Positions 47,127 to 56,062 are shown, counted from the stretch's first letter. The stretch is 64,000 nucleotides of DNA from CAIWHR01 sp963809965 (GCA_963809965.1 CAWELU010000008.1:195877-259876); one strand, 5' to 3'. Numbers and translations: made by a program. The notes: generated by a model from the letters alone, not told the origin.

Positions 47127-47927
47127 ATGGAGGGATTCGTGACGTACTTCGGAACCGAAAATCAAGTCGCGTTGCAACGGCGAGCCGAGGAGCTGTACGA
47201 CTGGCTGTACACCACCGCCGGATGTTGTCATCCAGGAAGATTCTGTGGAACAGACGATCCGAAGTTGCTTGGGTGGCAAGCAATCGAGGCAGCACTTCGC
47301 CGAGACAAAGTATTTGGTTTTCGATTGCTCCCAGCTGCGGAGCGCACGTCGATTTCCGGTCGACTCGAAGCCCTTGGGTATCGACTAGACACGTGGGACG
47401 TGCTCCTCGCTGACGCGCTAGACGCGCTGCCCCCATCACGGGCGTTCGTGGAGGAAACGCTCCCAAGTGATCTAGACGAGCACGTTCTCGCGCCAGGCGA
47501 CTCGAACGAGCGGGCCAGTGAGATTCAGAAGTTCCTGGCTGACAATTCAATTGCTCCGTTTTCATCACGCATGCTGATGGGCGATCTTGGCCCTGCTGCG
47601 ACGCCGTACATACGAGATTCTGCCGGCCGAATTGTTGCGTGTGCTCACGCGTACTTTCCACACAATCGGCACAGTGCGCATGGAAAAGCCGCATGGGTTG
47701 GCCTCGTTGCGGTCGCGGAACAGCAACGCGGGCGACGACTCGGTAGTCGCATCAATGCAAGAGCGATCTGTTTGGCGATTCAGACGCTGGGGGCCAATGC
47801 TATCTACGAGCTCGTCGCTTCAGATAACGATCCTTCGCGACGAATGGTCGAGTCTTGCGGTCTCCGACTTCGCCCCGACCTCATTTGCGGAATTGCGACG
47901 ACTGGGGCACAACGTTTCACAAAGTAG
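47127..47927 (+). CDS. GNAT family N-acetyltransferase (cassette-like)
   Basis: About 266 residues from ATG 47127; GTG 47139 behind GGAGGG is an alternative. The GNAT core is C-terminal: GRIVACAHAYFPHNRHSAHG, then AWVGLVAVAEQQRGRRLGSR, where Q-Q-R-G-R-R-L-G is the acetyl-CoA loop, and YELVASDNDPSRRMVESCGL, the usual N-x-P-S-x-R-x-x-E-x-x-G-L closing block. The substrate is unknown. Base composition appears lower in GC than the flanks. Its context suggests an integron gene cassette. Confidence 0.8.
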   Translation: MEGFVTYFGTENQVALQRRAEELYDWLYTTAGCCHPGRFCGTDDPKLLGWQAIEAALRRDKVFGFRLLPAAERTSISGRLEALGYRLDTWDVLLADALDALPPSRAFVEETLPSDLDEHVLAPGDSNERASEIQKFLADNSIAPFSSRMLMGDLGPAATPYIRDSAGRIVACAHAYFPHNRHSAHGKAAWVGLVAVAEQQRGRRLGSRINARAICLAIQTLGANAIYELVASDNDPSRRMVESCGLRLRPDLICGIATTGAQRFTK

Positions 47928-47931
47928 ACAG

Positions 47932-47992
47932 GCGCCCAACCCTTCGTTTCAGGCGCAGCGCGCGGATGGCGGTTGGCGGCCTGTGTTACCGG
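47932..47992 (+). other. attC-like degenerate site after the GNAT gene
   Basis: GGCGCCCAACCCTTCGTTTC starts just after the GNAT stop and ends at GGCGGTTGGCGGCC, giving an imperfect inverted pair CGCCCAAC / GTTGGCGG around a GC-rich centre. R''-box-like RYYYAAC (GCCCAAC) fits; the R' box GTTGGCG is one base off consensus and the site is short. A weakly supported, probably decayed attC. Confidence 0.35.
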
Positions 47993-48079
47993 GTGACCCG
48001 CTGGTCGAATTGGTACGCAGGTGCGACCTGGATAGGCTCGCATGGCCGCTATCGGCGCGTCAGGATTTCGACCGCTTCT

Positions 48080-49761
48080 GGCCGAGGCCGTGTAAAAACG
48101 CGAAAGTTGCCTATATTGAGGAAAGAGATTTCTTCGAGGTGGCAACATGAAGCGATTCGTCGAAGGCGAGGAGCGAACCCAGGTGAGCTTGTTGCCGGAA
48201 TGCCTGGAGGACTATGTGGATCAGGACAACCCGGTGCGCGTGGTGGAGGCTTTTGTCGAGCAGCTCGATCTGCGGCAGATGGGCTTCGACGGTGTCGCGC
48301 CGGCGGCTACTGGGCGTCCGGCGTACCACCCGGCGGTGTTGCTCAAGCTCTACCTCTACGGCTACCTGAACCGGATCCAGTCCAGCCGGCGGCTGGAGCG
48401 CGAGGCGCAGCGCAACCTCGAGCTGATGTGGCTGACCGGGCGGCTGATGCCGGACTTCAAGACCATTGCCAACTTCCGCAAGGACAATGGGCCGGCGATC
48501 CGCAAGGTATGCCGGCAGTTCATCGTGCTGTGTCGCCAGTTCAATCTGTTCACCGAGGCGATCGTGGCCATCGACGGCAGCAAGTTCAAGGCGGTGAACA
48601 ACCGTGACCAGAACTTTACCCCGGCCAAGATGCAGCGGCGGATGGCGCAGCTCGAAGAGAGCATCGCGCGCTACTTGGCTGATATGGACACCGCCGACCG
48701 GGCCGAACCGGAAGTGGCGGAGCTGAAGAAGGGCCGGCTGCAAGAGAGGATCGCGGCGCTGCAGGAGCAGATGCAGCGGCTCAAGACGCTCGAAGTGCAG
48801 ATGCTGGCCAGCCCCGATCAACAGCTATCGCTGACCGATCCCGACGCGCGCTCGATGAAGAGCCGGGACGGGGGCATCGTCGGCTACAACGTCCAGACGG
48901 CGGTGGACGCCAAGAACCATCTGATCGTGGCGCACGAGGTCGTCACCGCGGGCATCGACCGCGACCAGCTGACGCCGATGGCCGAACAGGCGCGCGCAGC
49001 CACGGGCATCGACGATCTAACCGTCGTGGCTGACCGTGGTTACTTCAAGAGCGAGCAGATTCGGCAATGCGATGAGGCCGGGATCACGCCGCTGGTGCCC
49101 AAGTCGCTGACCTCCAACAGCAAGGCCGAGGGTCGCTTCGACAAGCAGGACTTCATCTACCTCGCTAGCGACGATGAGTATCGCTGCCCGGCGGGGCAAC
49201 GGGCCATCAAGCGCTTTACCACCGTCGAGAACGGCTTGACCTTGCACAAGTACTGGTCCTCGGCTTGCCCCAGGTGTCCGCTCAAGGCGCGCTGCACGAC
49301 AGGCGACTATCGGCGCATTGCGCGTTGGGAACAGGAAGCGGTGCTCGAGGCGATGCAGCGGCGGCTGGATCGGCAACCCGAGATGATGCGCGTGCGCCGC
49401 CAGACGGTCGAGCATCCGTTCGGCACGATCAAGTCCTGGATGGGGTGGACCCACTTCCTGACCAAGACGTTGCCGCGGGTGCGCACCGAGATGAGTCTGC
49501 ACGTCCTGGCGTATAACCTGAAGCGGGTGATGCGCATCTTGGGCATCGGCGCAATGATGCGCGCGATGAGCACTTGAGCCGCTGCGGCTCGTATTTCGCC
49601 CGAAAAACTGGCACCCTCGGCCCGATCCGCCACCAAAACTGCGTAACGGCTTCTTACGGGTTACAGGACGGCGAAAAGGGTCCGCGCCAATCGTCCAAGG
49701 TCAGCTCCGCCATCGTCGCTCAACTCAGAAAATCTGCGAGCGTTTTTGCACAGTCTCGGCC
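48080..49761 (+). mobile_element. IS1182-family insertion sequence, complete
   Basis: A 1.68-kb element with terminal inverted repeats of 22 bases (19 matching): 48080-48101 (GGCCGAGGCCGTGTAAAAAC...) and the inverse at 49740-49761 (...TTTTTGCACAGTCTCGGCC). It contains one intact transposase gene. The target-site duplication is not evident to me. Confidence 0.85.
48147..49577 (+). CDS. IS1182 family transposase
   Basis: A 476-residue DDE transposase. N-terminal DUF772-like domain: RPAYHPAVLLKLYLYGYLNR, then LMWLTGRLMPDFKTIANFRK. Catalytic core: AIVAIDGSKFKAVNNRDQNF (first Asp), VVADRGYFKSEQIRQCDEAG (second Asp), VEHPFGTIKSWMG (Glu region). A coiled-coil insert (about 175-220) and a zinc-ribbon-like CPRC/C segment (SACPRCPLKARC) are typical of IS1182. 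The frame is intact. Confidence 0.92.
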   Translation: MKRFVEGEERTQVSLLPECLEDYVDQDNPVRVVEAFVEQLDLRQMGFDGVAPAATGRPAYHPAVLLKLYLYGYLNRIQSSRRLEREAQRNLELMWLTGRLMPDFKTIANFRKDNGPAIRKVCRQFIVLCRQFNLFTEAIVAIDGSKFKAVNNRDQNFTPAKMQRRMAQLEESIARYLADMDTADRAEPEVAELKKGRLQERIAALQEQMQRLKTLEVQMLASPDQQLSLTDPDARSMKSRDGGIVGYNVQTAVDAKNHLIVAHEVVTAGIDRDQLTPMAEQARAATGIDDLTVVADRGYFKSEQIRQCDEAGITPLVPKSLTSNSKAEGRFDKQDFIYLASDDEYRCPAGQRAIKRFTTVENGLTLHKYWSSACPRCPLKARCTTGDYRRIARWEQEAVLEAMQRRLDRQPEMMRVRRQTVEHPFGTIKSWMGWTHFLTKTLPRVRTEMSLHVLAYNLKRVMRILGIGAMMRAMST

Positions 49762-49763
49762 GT

Positions 49764-49999
49764 TCACGGGCATCCGCTGCTGGGCGCCGAACGGCGGTTC
49801 TACGATCCAGATCTGCCGTTGCTGCTTGGATGACAGCAGTACGGTAATCAGCGGCCGCTCGGTCGAATTGACTCAATGCCGGCAGTCGACCCACAGCGGT
49901 AGTTCGGCCTACCCTAAAGCTGCCATGCCTTGGCGAGAAAGCGGACGCTGAAATTCGCAATTCGTGGGGATGGCCGGCAGCGGCGCGTGCGATCCGTCG
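49764..49999. other. Mosaic intergenic DNA after IS1182
   Basis: About 235 bases with short palindromic GC-rich pieces such as GCGGCCGCTCGGTCGAATTG and TTGGCGAGAAAGCGGACGC, resembling pieces near 45480 and 52070. No gene or terminator with a T-tract is seen. Confidence 0.4.
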
Positions 50000-50992
50000 T
50001 CAACTCGCTTTTGGTCTGCGCCGCACTATTCCATTGGCGCTGCCTCGGGACTTGGCGATTGAGGTCGCTTGCTTCGTTGCCGAGGCGATTACCCGGTCCC
50101 ATGGCGCCACTTCTCCTCTCATGCGATCTGCCAGAAAGTCGACCATCATCCTCAGCAGCTGTGGCTGATGCTGGCGAGACAAATACACCGCGTGAATACC
50201 AAGAGGCTCGGGCTCGCAGTCGGGTAGCAGACGAATGAGTTCACCGGAGGCCAAGTCCGCGCTGACAAAGTAGGTCGGCAACATCGCAATCCCGGCGCCG
50301 GCGAGAGCGGCTCGGCGCGTGACGGCTGCCTCGTTGCTCTGCAGTTGTCCTCTCACGGGAATCCGGAGCGTCTGGCCATTTCGTTGGAGGCGGAACTCGG
50401 TGCGGCCAACGTAGGCGTGGGTGATGCAACGGTGGTTTCGAAGATCGTCCGGAGCGCTGGGGGTGCCGCTTGCCTTGATGTACGCCGGCGACGCGCAGAC
50501 AACGGACCGGCACACTCCCAGCTTCCGCGCTACCAGCGAGTCGTCGAGCACGTTGCCGATCCGCACCGCCAGGTCGATGCGTTCCTCCACAAGGTTGACG
50601 GTTCGCTCCAGCGCGATCAGTTCGACCTGCGTTTGCGGATGTCGGGAGAGGAAGTCCGTCACAACGTCGGCCAGGTAGGCCGCGGCGAAGGAAGTGCTGG
50701 TGGTGATCCGCAGCTTGCCTCCGGGCGCCGCGCGCCTTGCACCTGCCACGCTTTGTACGTCACGCGAAAGCTCGAGCATCTGGCGGCAGCGCTGCAGCGC
50801 CTCTTCGCCGGCGTCGGTGAGGCTTACTCGCCTTGTCGTTCGATGCAGTACTCGTACTCCGAGCCAACGCTCGAAGCTTTCGAGATAGCGCGAGACCATG
50901 GCCCGTGACATGTCCAGTGCTCTGGCCGCCTCGGTCAGGCTGGCGCGGTCAGCCACTTCGGTGAACACCTGCATGGCAGTGATTCGGTCCAT
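50000..50992 (-). CDS. LysR family transcriptional regulator
   Basis: A 330-residue protein. N-terminal winged HTH: MDRITAMQVFTEVADRASLT, EAARALDMSRAMVSRYLESF, RWLGVRVLHRTTRRVSLTDA. The C-terminal effector domain is the CrgA-like type: PGGKLRITTSTSFAAAYLAD, then ERIDLAVRIGNVLDDSLVAR and VTRRAALAGAGIAMLPTYFV. Divergent from a metallo-hydrolase gene with a 103-base intergenic region that contains repeats, so it probably controls that gene and itself. The last about 25 residues are basic and extend beyond the usual end. Confidence 0.9.
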   Translation of the reverse strand: MDRITAMQVFTEVADRASLTEAARALDMSRAMVSRYLESFERWLGVRVLHRTTRRVSLTDAGEEALQRCRQMLELSRDVQSVAGARRAAPGGKLRITTSTSFAAAYLADVVTDFLSRHPQTQVELIALERTVNLVEERIDLAVRIGNVLDDSLVARKLGVCRSVVCASPAYIKASGTPSAPDDLRNHRCITHAYVGRTEFRLQRNGQTLRIPVRGQLQSNEAAVTRRAALAGAGIAMLPTYFVSADLASGELIRLLPDCEPEPLGIHAVYLSRQHQPQLLRMMVDFLADRMRGEVAPWDRVIASATKQATSIAKSRGSANGIVRRRPKAS

Positions 50993-51008
50993 CGATTAGA
51001 TCGATTTA

Positions 51009-51047
51009 GTAGACAAAGTATCGATCATTCTACTGTTTATCTACTGT
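51009..51047. promoter_or_regulatory. Candidate LysR-type operator between divergent genes
   Basis: An imperfect inverted repeat GTAGACAAA (51009-51017) / TTTATCTAC (51036-51044), one mismatch, overlaps two direct repeats TCTACTGT at 51029-51036 and 51040-51047 with an 11-base period. Together with the divergent LysR gene this is a plausible regulator site. An ATCGAT-rich segment at 50992-51006 lies beside it. Confidence 0.5.
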
Positions 51048-51095
51048 CTGGTATCAAATAGAGTGGCGCCATCCCCCAACCACGCGAGCGATTTC

Positions 51096-51977
51096 ATGAT
51101 CAAGCCCTTCCTTCCGCTGTTTGCCAGCCTGACCCTCGGCGTCGTCGCCAACGACGGCGTTGCACAACCAAGTCCGGCTGCGCTGTCCCTCCAGATCTAC
51201 AACGCCGACGCCGGCAGCTTCCACGTCAACGCGGTCCTGGTATCCGGCAAGACGGACGCAGTACTCATCGATACCGGGTTCACTCAGGCAGATGCGCACC
51301 GGATCGCCGCGATGGTTCTCGACAGTCGCAAGACGCTGAAGACCATCTACATCAGCCAGGCCGACCCGGACTTCTACTTCGGCGCGGGTGTACTGAAGAA
51401 GTTGTTTCCCGACGCGACGCTGATCGCGAGTGCGCCCACCGTGAAGAAGATTCAGGCGACGCTGCCCGCGAAGCTGCAGGTGTGGGGGCCGCGACTAGGC
51501 GCCAATGCGCCGACGGACGTTCCGGTGCCCGAAGTCATGAGCGGGAACACGATCAACCTCGAAGGCCAGACGCTCGAAATCAGGGGGCTGGATGATTCCC
51601 TCCCGCATCGCAGCTACGTATGGATTCCTTCTTTGAAAGCCATTGTGGGAGGGGTCAATGTTTTCGCCGGTCTGCATGCCTGGACGGCTGACACTCAGAC
51701 CGCGCAGGAGCGGGCCGACTGGAACAGGAAGCTGGGCTCGATGGCAGCGCTTCAGCCAACCACCGTCGTTCCTGGCCACATGCTGCCAGGCCAGAAGGAG
51801 GACGCTTCGCAGCTTTCCTACACCCAGTCCTACCTGACTCGCTTTGAATCAGAACTGGCCAAGGCGCCGAACTCGGCCGCGCTGATCGAGGCGATGAAGT
51901 CGGCCTATCCGGCAGCGGGCCTGATGGTGGCGCTCGAGATCGGCGCCAAGGTCAACAAGGGCGAAATGAAGTGGTGA
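51096..51977 (+). CDS. MBL-fold metallo-hydrolase-like exported protein with altered zinc site
   Basis: A 293-residue protein from ATG 51096 with a signal peptide (MIKPFLPLFASLTLGVVAND). MBL-fold strands follow: FHVNAVLVSGKTDAVLIDTG, then KTIYISQADPDFYFGAGVLK where the canonical HxHxDH would be, later SYVWIPSLKAIVGGVNVFAG and TTVVPGHMLPGQ. The HxHxDH residues are S-Q-A-D-P-D-F, so two or three zinc ligands are missing and only the P-G-H His is clear. It may bind one metal or none. Divergent partner: LysR gene. Confidence 0.78.
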   Translation: MIKPFLPLFASLTLGVVANDGVAQPSPAALSLQIYNADAGSFHVNAVLVSGKTDAVLIDTGFTQADAHRIAAMVLDSRKTLKTIYISQADPDFYFGAGVLKKLFPDATLIASAPTVKKIQATLPAKLQVWGPRLGANAPTDVPVPEVMSGNTINLEGQTLEIRGLDDSLPHRSYVWIPSLKAIVGGVNVFAGLHAWTADTQTAQERADWNRKLGSMAALQPTTVVPGHMLPGQKEDASQLSYTQSYLTRFESELAKAPNSAALIEAMKSAYPAAGLMVALEIGAKVNKGEMKW

Positions 51978-52411
51978 TGCAATGCAACTGAGCGAGCACT
52001 TGCCGGCATTATGGATGCCGGCGATGTTGTTTGCGCTCTGTGTCCGCTATTGGCGGGATCGCGTTGAGCCACGCAGCGGCCGCAGTTGGCCGGTCCAGAG
52101 CCCGTCGCCCTTCATGTCTCGCGTCCCCGAAGCTGCCGTTCGCCACCTACGGGAGCCGACCCATTCCGGAAAAGCGGGTCCGCCGACAGCGGGCGTTCGG
52201 TGACGCCAAAGGGACATCGAGGATTAGTCAGGTCCTTCCTCAAATCAATCTCGGGAAAGTTCGCAATCTCTAGGTCGCTCGCCCGTAAAGTCTGCCCGCA
52301 GATGCAAACCGGGTCACAAGTGCCGCCGCTCCAACCGGTCCGTAGCAACGCCAGTGCCGAAATTGCTGGCGTTGCTGCGTGCCGGGGCTACGTTTCAGGC
52401 TCCGCGACGGC
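51978..52411. other. Mosaic intergenic DNA
   Basis: About 430 bases between the metallo-hydrolase and the convergent hydrolase. It contains pieces such as GCAGCGGCCGCAGTTGGCCG (52073-52092) related to the hairpin region at 45480. Frames are open but unrelated to known families. Confidence 0.4.
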
Positions 52412-53236
52412 TTAGGACTTGATGAACGTCAAGAGATCGGCATTGATCGTAGGGGCTTCCGTGGTGGGCATGCCGTGCGGAAAGCCCTTGTAGGTTTTCA
52501 AGGTGCCATTCTTCAGCAATTTGGCGCTCAGTGGCGCAGAGTCGGCATAGGGAACGATCTGATCATCGTCACCGTGCATCACCAGTGTCGGGACCGAGAT
52601 CTTCTTAAGGTCCGCGGTGAAATCCGTTTGGGAAAAGGCTACGATGCCATCGTAGTGCGCCTTGGCGCCCCCTGCCATGCCTTGGCGCCACCAGTTCTGA
52701 ATTACGCCTTCGGAGGCTTTCGCGCCTGGCCGGTTATACCCGTAGAAAGGACCCGCAGCTACGTCGCGATAGAACTGCGACCTATTGTTGGCGACCTGCG
52801 CCTGAAAGCCATCGAAGACATCCTTGGGAAGCCCTCCCGGATTCGTGGCGGTCTTGACCATAAGCGGTGGCACGGCGCTGATAAGCACAGCCTTGGCCAC
52901 GCGACTCTCGCCGTGACGCGCCAGATAACGCACGACCTCGCCGCCTCCGGTGGAGTGGCCGACGTGGATGGCGTTCCTCAAATCAAGATGCGCGGCAAGA
53001 ATCGCGACATCATCTGCATAATGATCCATATCGTGACCGTCGGCTGTCTGGGTCGAACGCCCGTGACCCCGCCGGTCATGCGCGATGACACGAAAGCCGT
53101 GATTCAGGAAGAACATCATCTGCGCGTCCCAATCGTCAGCGCTCAGTGGCCAACCGTGCGAGAAGACAATTGGCTGTCCGCTTCCCCAGTCCTTGTAGAA
53201 AATATGAATTCCGTCCGTGGTCTTAACAGTGTTCAT
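52412..53236 (-). CDS. Alpha/beta hydrolase, non-haem chloroperoxidase type
   Basis: A 274-residue protein from the ATG at 53236 (MNTVKTTDGIHIFYKDWGSG). Oxyanion strand PIVFSHGWPLSADDWDAQMM, nucleophile elbow HVGHSTGGGEVVRYLARHGE (Ser in GHSTGGG), acid in VMHGDDDQIVPYADSAP, and catalytic His in KGFPHGMPTT. The R-R-G-H-G-R-S motif (AHDRRGHGRSTQTADGHDM) is typical of cofactor-free haloperoxidases/esterases. It probably acts in the cytoplasm on small esters or peracids. A single gene. Confidence 0.9.
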   Translation of the reverse strand: MNTVKTTDGIHIFYKDWGSGQPIVFSHGWPLSADDWDAQMMFFLNHGFRVIAHDRRGHGRSTQTADGHDMDHYADDVAILAAHLDLRNAIHVGHSTGGGEVVRYLARHGESRVAKAVLISAVPPLMVKTATNPGGLPKDVFDGFQAQVANNRSQFYRDVAAGPFYGYNRPGAKASEGVIQNWWRQGMAGGAKAHYDGIVAFSQTDFTADLKKISVPTLVMHGDDDQIVPYADSAPLSAKLLKNGTLKTYKGFPHGMPTTEAPTINADLLTFIKS

Positions 53237-53521
53237 CGACTGGTCCCCATTGTTGTGGTCGCCATGAACCAACATTGCATGGTCGGCTCGCGTGTAGCAA
53301 TCGCCACGGGCGGCGTGGCGGCGACCGCACCAATCCACGCCGATTTGTGTTCGCGGCTCCGCCTGTTGCGGATTCGAAATACGCTACCGCTCATTTCGAG
53401 CTGACGCAACTCGCCGTGGATGTCTGCTACGCGGAAATCCTTGCGTTGACCTTGATGGCCGCTTGTGGCCGGTGACCGCCGCTGACCCGCGCCCGCCGAA
53501 TGGCTGTTCCCCGTCTAACTC

Positions 53522-54990
53522 GGCCTATATGGACTCCCCCGGCAAAGGAAGAGACTGATCGATAGTTGTGGCAAGTCGGATGAGCCTGCAGTCGTATATC
53601 CGGCATCTGAATTGGGCTCGTGATGGCCCGTGCCGACATGGAATCTGCGGACCTGGCTGCGCCAATCGTTGCAAGCGGCAAGCGTGAAGCTGCCGGCAGA
53701 GTTATCGGCGTCAAGCGAGGCGGGGAGGACCCGGGTTGCCATGGTGGGCGATCAATCTCTACGCAAGGCTCGGGGTGAGGTGAATACGAGGTAGCGGTTT
53801 CAGGTCGGCAGCGCGAACGCGGTGCGGGCAACTTTCTTCTGCAGACGAGCGGCGCCGTACGGTTCACCGTCGCGCAGCGTCGCGTAGCAGATGCGCGCCA
53901 GCTTGTTGGCGAGGGCACAGGTTGCCTTGTTGTGATTCGAGCGATCCTGTACGGCGAGCGCCCATTGCCGCAGGCCATCGACGGTCTTGCCGGCACGCAC
54001 CGCCACGCTGGCGGCGCGCAGCACCGCCCGGGCGCCGTGGGTGAGCAGCATGCGCAGGTAGCGGTCGCCGCGTTTGGAGATGCGGCCGAGATGACGGGTG
54101 CCACCGGAGGAATGCTCCTTCGGCGTGAGGCCGAACCAAGAGGCGAAGTGTCGGGCATCGCGAAAGTGACTGACCTCGCCGGAAGTGGCTGCCACCATGG
54201 CGGTGGCGGTCAGCAAGCCGACCCCGGGAATCGACAGCAGCGTCGTGCAGGCCGGCGATTGGCGGGCCAGCGAGGTCAACTCGCGTTCCAGTTGCGCGAT
54301 GCGCACTTCGAGCAGGCGGATCTCCTCAACCAGCAACGACATCGAGCGTCGAATCAGCAGCGGCACCGCCGAATGGGGGTCCGCGAGTACCCGGCCGATC
54401 TGCTCGACCCCGAGGCGGCTGCCTTGGGCGATGCCGATGCCGAACTCGCGGCAGAACCCGCGCAGCGCGTTGATGCGCGAGGTGCGCGTGGCCATCCACA
54501 GGGAACGGGTGCGATGCATCGCCTGCAACGCTTGTTGCTCGACCGACTTCACCCGCACCGGCGTGATGTCAGCGCAGCGCGCCGCTTCGAGCAGGGCGCA
54601 GGCGTCGGCGGCATCGGTCTTGTTGCGTTTGACGTAGGCGCGGACGTACGCCGCCGGCAACAGCCGCACCTCGAGCCCCAGGCCATTCAGCCAGCGCGCC
54701 CAGTGGTGCGCGGAGCCGCACGCTTCCATCACCACCACGCCCACGGCCCGGTTGGCGAAGAAGCGCTCGAACTGGGTGCGCGTCAGCCGCTGCTGCTCGA
54801 CCACGTGCCACGAACCATCGGCGACCGCGAGCTGGAACACCGACTTCGCAAGATCCACTCCCACAACCGGCAAAGCAGCGGTAGCATTCATCTCGGACTC
54901 TCCTTGGTTGCGCTGACACCCCACACCACATGCGGCCAGCTGGCACGATGATGCCGAAAGATCAGGGGGAGTCCATCCCATCATTCAAGA
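53522..54990 (-). mobile_element. IS110-family (IS1111 group) insertion sequence
   Basis: About 1.47 kb. Subterminal 12-base inverted repeats ATGGACTCCCCC (53529-53540) and GGGGGAGTCCAT (54965-54976) bracket the transposase, the hallmark of the IS1111 group. A 260-base non-coding stretch (53541-53799) follows the transposase, where the element-encoded bridge-type RNA could lie. The exact outer ends are uncertain by a few bases. Confidence 0.75.
53800..54891 (-). CDS. IS110 family transposase (DEDD recombinase)
   Basis: A 363-residue protein from the ATG at 54891, behind AGGAGAG. RuvC-like DEDD domain: LPVVGVDLAKSVFQLAVADG (first Asp), VVVMEACGSAHHWARWLNGL (Glu), AYVKRNKTDAADACALLEAA (Asp pair). 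C-terminal transposase_20 domain: LSIPGVGLLTATAMVAATSG, then HFASWFGLTPKEHSSGGTRH with the Ser nucleophile region and RISKRGDRYLRMLLTHGARA. Intact. Confidence 0.92.
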   Translation of the reverse strand: MNATAALPVVGVDLAKSVFQLAVADGSWHVVEQQRLTRTQFERFFANRAVGVVVMEACGSAHHWARWLNGLGLEVRLLPAAYVRAYVKRNKTDAADACALLEAARCADITPVRVKSVEQQALQAMHRTRSLWMATRTSRINALRGFCREFGIGIAQGSRLGVEQIGRVLADPHSAVPLLIRRSMSLLVEEIRLLEVRIAQLERELTSLARQSPACTTLLSIPGVGLLTATAMVAATSGEVSHFRDARHFASWFGLTPKEHSSGGTRHLGRISKRGDRYLRMLLTHGARAVLRAASVAVRAGKTVDGLRQWALAVQDRSNHNKATCALANKLARICYATLRDGEPYGAARLQKKVARTAFALPT

Positions 54991-55274
54991 TCGGAGTTCA
55001 TCTGCCACGGCCTGCCAGATCAAGTCGCAGTTAAGACACGTCAACGGTGATGTTGGTTGTGTGTCAGACCGCCCGACTCAAGCTCGTGATGAACCTGGCC
55101 GCTCAATCAAAGAGCGCTCGCAGACGGGCGCTAAGATCGAGCGGGACGGCAAGGTTGTCGTGGGTCGCTTCGGCATCCCCGGATGGTTGACCGAGCGGCT
55201 GCTCTTGCCGATTTCAGCCGGTCAAGGAAAGTACGTTGGGCACTGGCTGCTAAATCAAGTCTGCGTTACGACAC
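54991..55274. other. Gene-free spacer
   Basis: About 285 bases between the IS110 end and the carbohydrate-binding-type gene. Pieces such as CGAGCGGCTGCTCTTGCCGA again look like the GC-rich intergenic mosaic. No gene seen. Confidence 0.35.
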
Positions 55275-55748
55275 TTATGCGACGCGCAACTGCGCAACCG
55301 ATGCCCGGGCATCTCCCCCATTTATGTCCGGAACGATTCTTAGTTCCAGTGTCGTCACGTCAACGAGTTCGACCGCGTAATCTTCGAACTCACGCGTCAC
55401 GCCTGGCGGACTGAAGTTATATTGCTGCCGCACAATCTCCCGATAAGATTGACCGCCATCGGGCGACCACCGCAGCACGAACTCCTGTGTACGCGCCTGG
55501 TGATCTTCCTGAAACAATAGTTGAATCCGCCTTACCCTCTGCAACTCGTCAAACAGCAGGCGGATCGTTTGTTCCCCGGCTTGTGCCGCCCGCCAGCCCA
55601 ATCCACTGGGTACAAACGCCGCCTCGATCGGATTGGCCGCGTCCTCGGACGTCAATTCAACTTGCGCCAGGCTTTGCAAGTCGAGCCACCCCTGATCAGC
55701 GGGTGCGACACTTTGGGGCTCTTGATTAATTATTGTCCGTTTGCGCAT
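55275..55748 (-). CDS. Galactose-binding-like (F5/8 C/discoidin-type) protein
   Basis: A 157-residue protein from the ATG at 55748 (MRKRTIINQEPQS). AANPIEAAFVPSGLGWRAAQ, AGEQTIRLLFDELQRVRRIQ, then QEDHQARTQEFVLRWSPDGG and LELRIVPDINGG form the jelly-roll pattern of F5/8 type C domains (strand with W, R-R-I-Q-L-x-F, S-x-D-G). Such stand-alone proteins are usually annotated carbohydrate-binding, without a proven ligand. No signal peptide. It lies downstream of the intron-split small gene on the same strand (65-base gap). Confidence 0.7.
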   Translation of the reverse strand: MRKRTIINQEPQSVAPADQGWLDLQSLAQVELTSEDAANPIEAAFVPSGLGWRAAQAGEQTIRLLFDELQRVRRIQLLFQEDHQARTQEFVLRWSPDGGQSYREIVRQQYNFSPPGVTREFEDYAVELVDVTTLELRIVPDINGGDARASVAQLRVA

Positions 55749-55813
55749 TTGCCTTCCTAACACCTTGAAAACCGCCAACGCGGTAACTACCGGCCAACGG
55801 ATCAGTCGGATAA

Positions 55814-55993
55814 TCAGCGCGAACGACGTATCTTCGATGCCCCGACGCCTTTCGCCTTCTTGGCCGCGGACGATCTCCGAACCCGCTGGTGCGCCGACAA
55901 CGAGATCCCCTCAATACTCGCCTTCTGATGGAGCGCGACCACCGAGCGTCCGATTTCCTCAGCAATCGTCTTGCCCGTGGCGCCGGTCTTGAT
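55814..55993 (-). CDS. Small HTH-like gene, 3' exon (after the group II intron)
   Basis: On the minus strand the exon reads IKTGATGKTIAEEIGRSVVA, then LHQKASIEGISLSAHQRVRR and a basic tail KKAKGVGASKIRRSR, ending in a TGA at 55816-55814. Joined to the 5' exon it gives an 84-residue protein with W-T-x2-D-L-A-x-I-R-R-L-I-x-x-G and K-T-I-A-E-E-I-G-R-S-V-V-A-x-x-x-K-A, the pattern of small Myb/HTH-like DNA-binding proteins. The function of the spliced gene is unknown. Confidence 0.6.
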   Translation of the reverse strand: MKTGATGKTIAEEIGRSVVALHQKASIEGISLSAHQRVRRSSAAKKAKGVGASKIRRSR

Positions 55994-56029
55994 AGGGGTA
56001 GGGAACGGCGATCACCGTCCCCTCCCTCC

Positions 56030-56062
56030 GAACCCGCTGTGCAGTTTTCCCGCGACGGGCTC
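56030..56062 (-). ncRNA. Group II intron domain V
   Basis: Read on the minus strand, GAGCCCGTCGCGGGAAAACT then GCACAGCGGGTTC folds as the short domain V stem-loop with a GAAA-like loop and the bulge expected of the ribozyme active site; it begins with a GAGCC-type 5' strand instead of the AGC triad in isolation. It lies just after the reverse transcriptase stop, the usual place, and about 35 bases before the 3' splice site. Confidence 0.65.
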
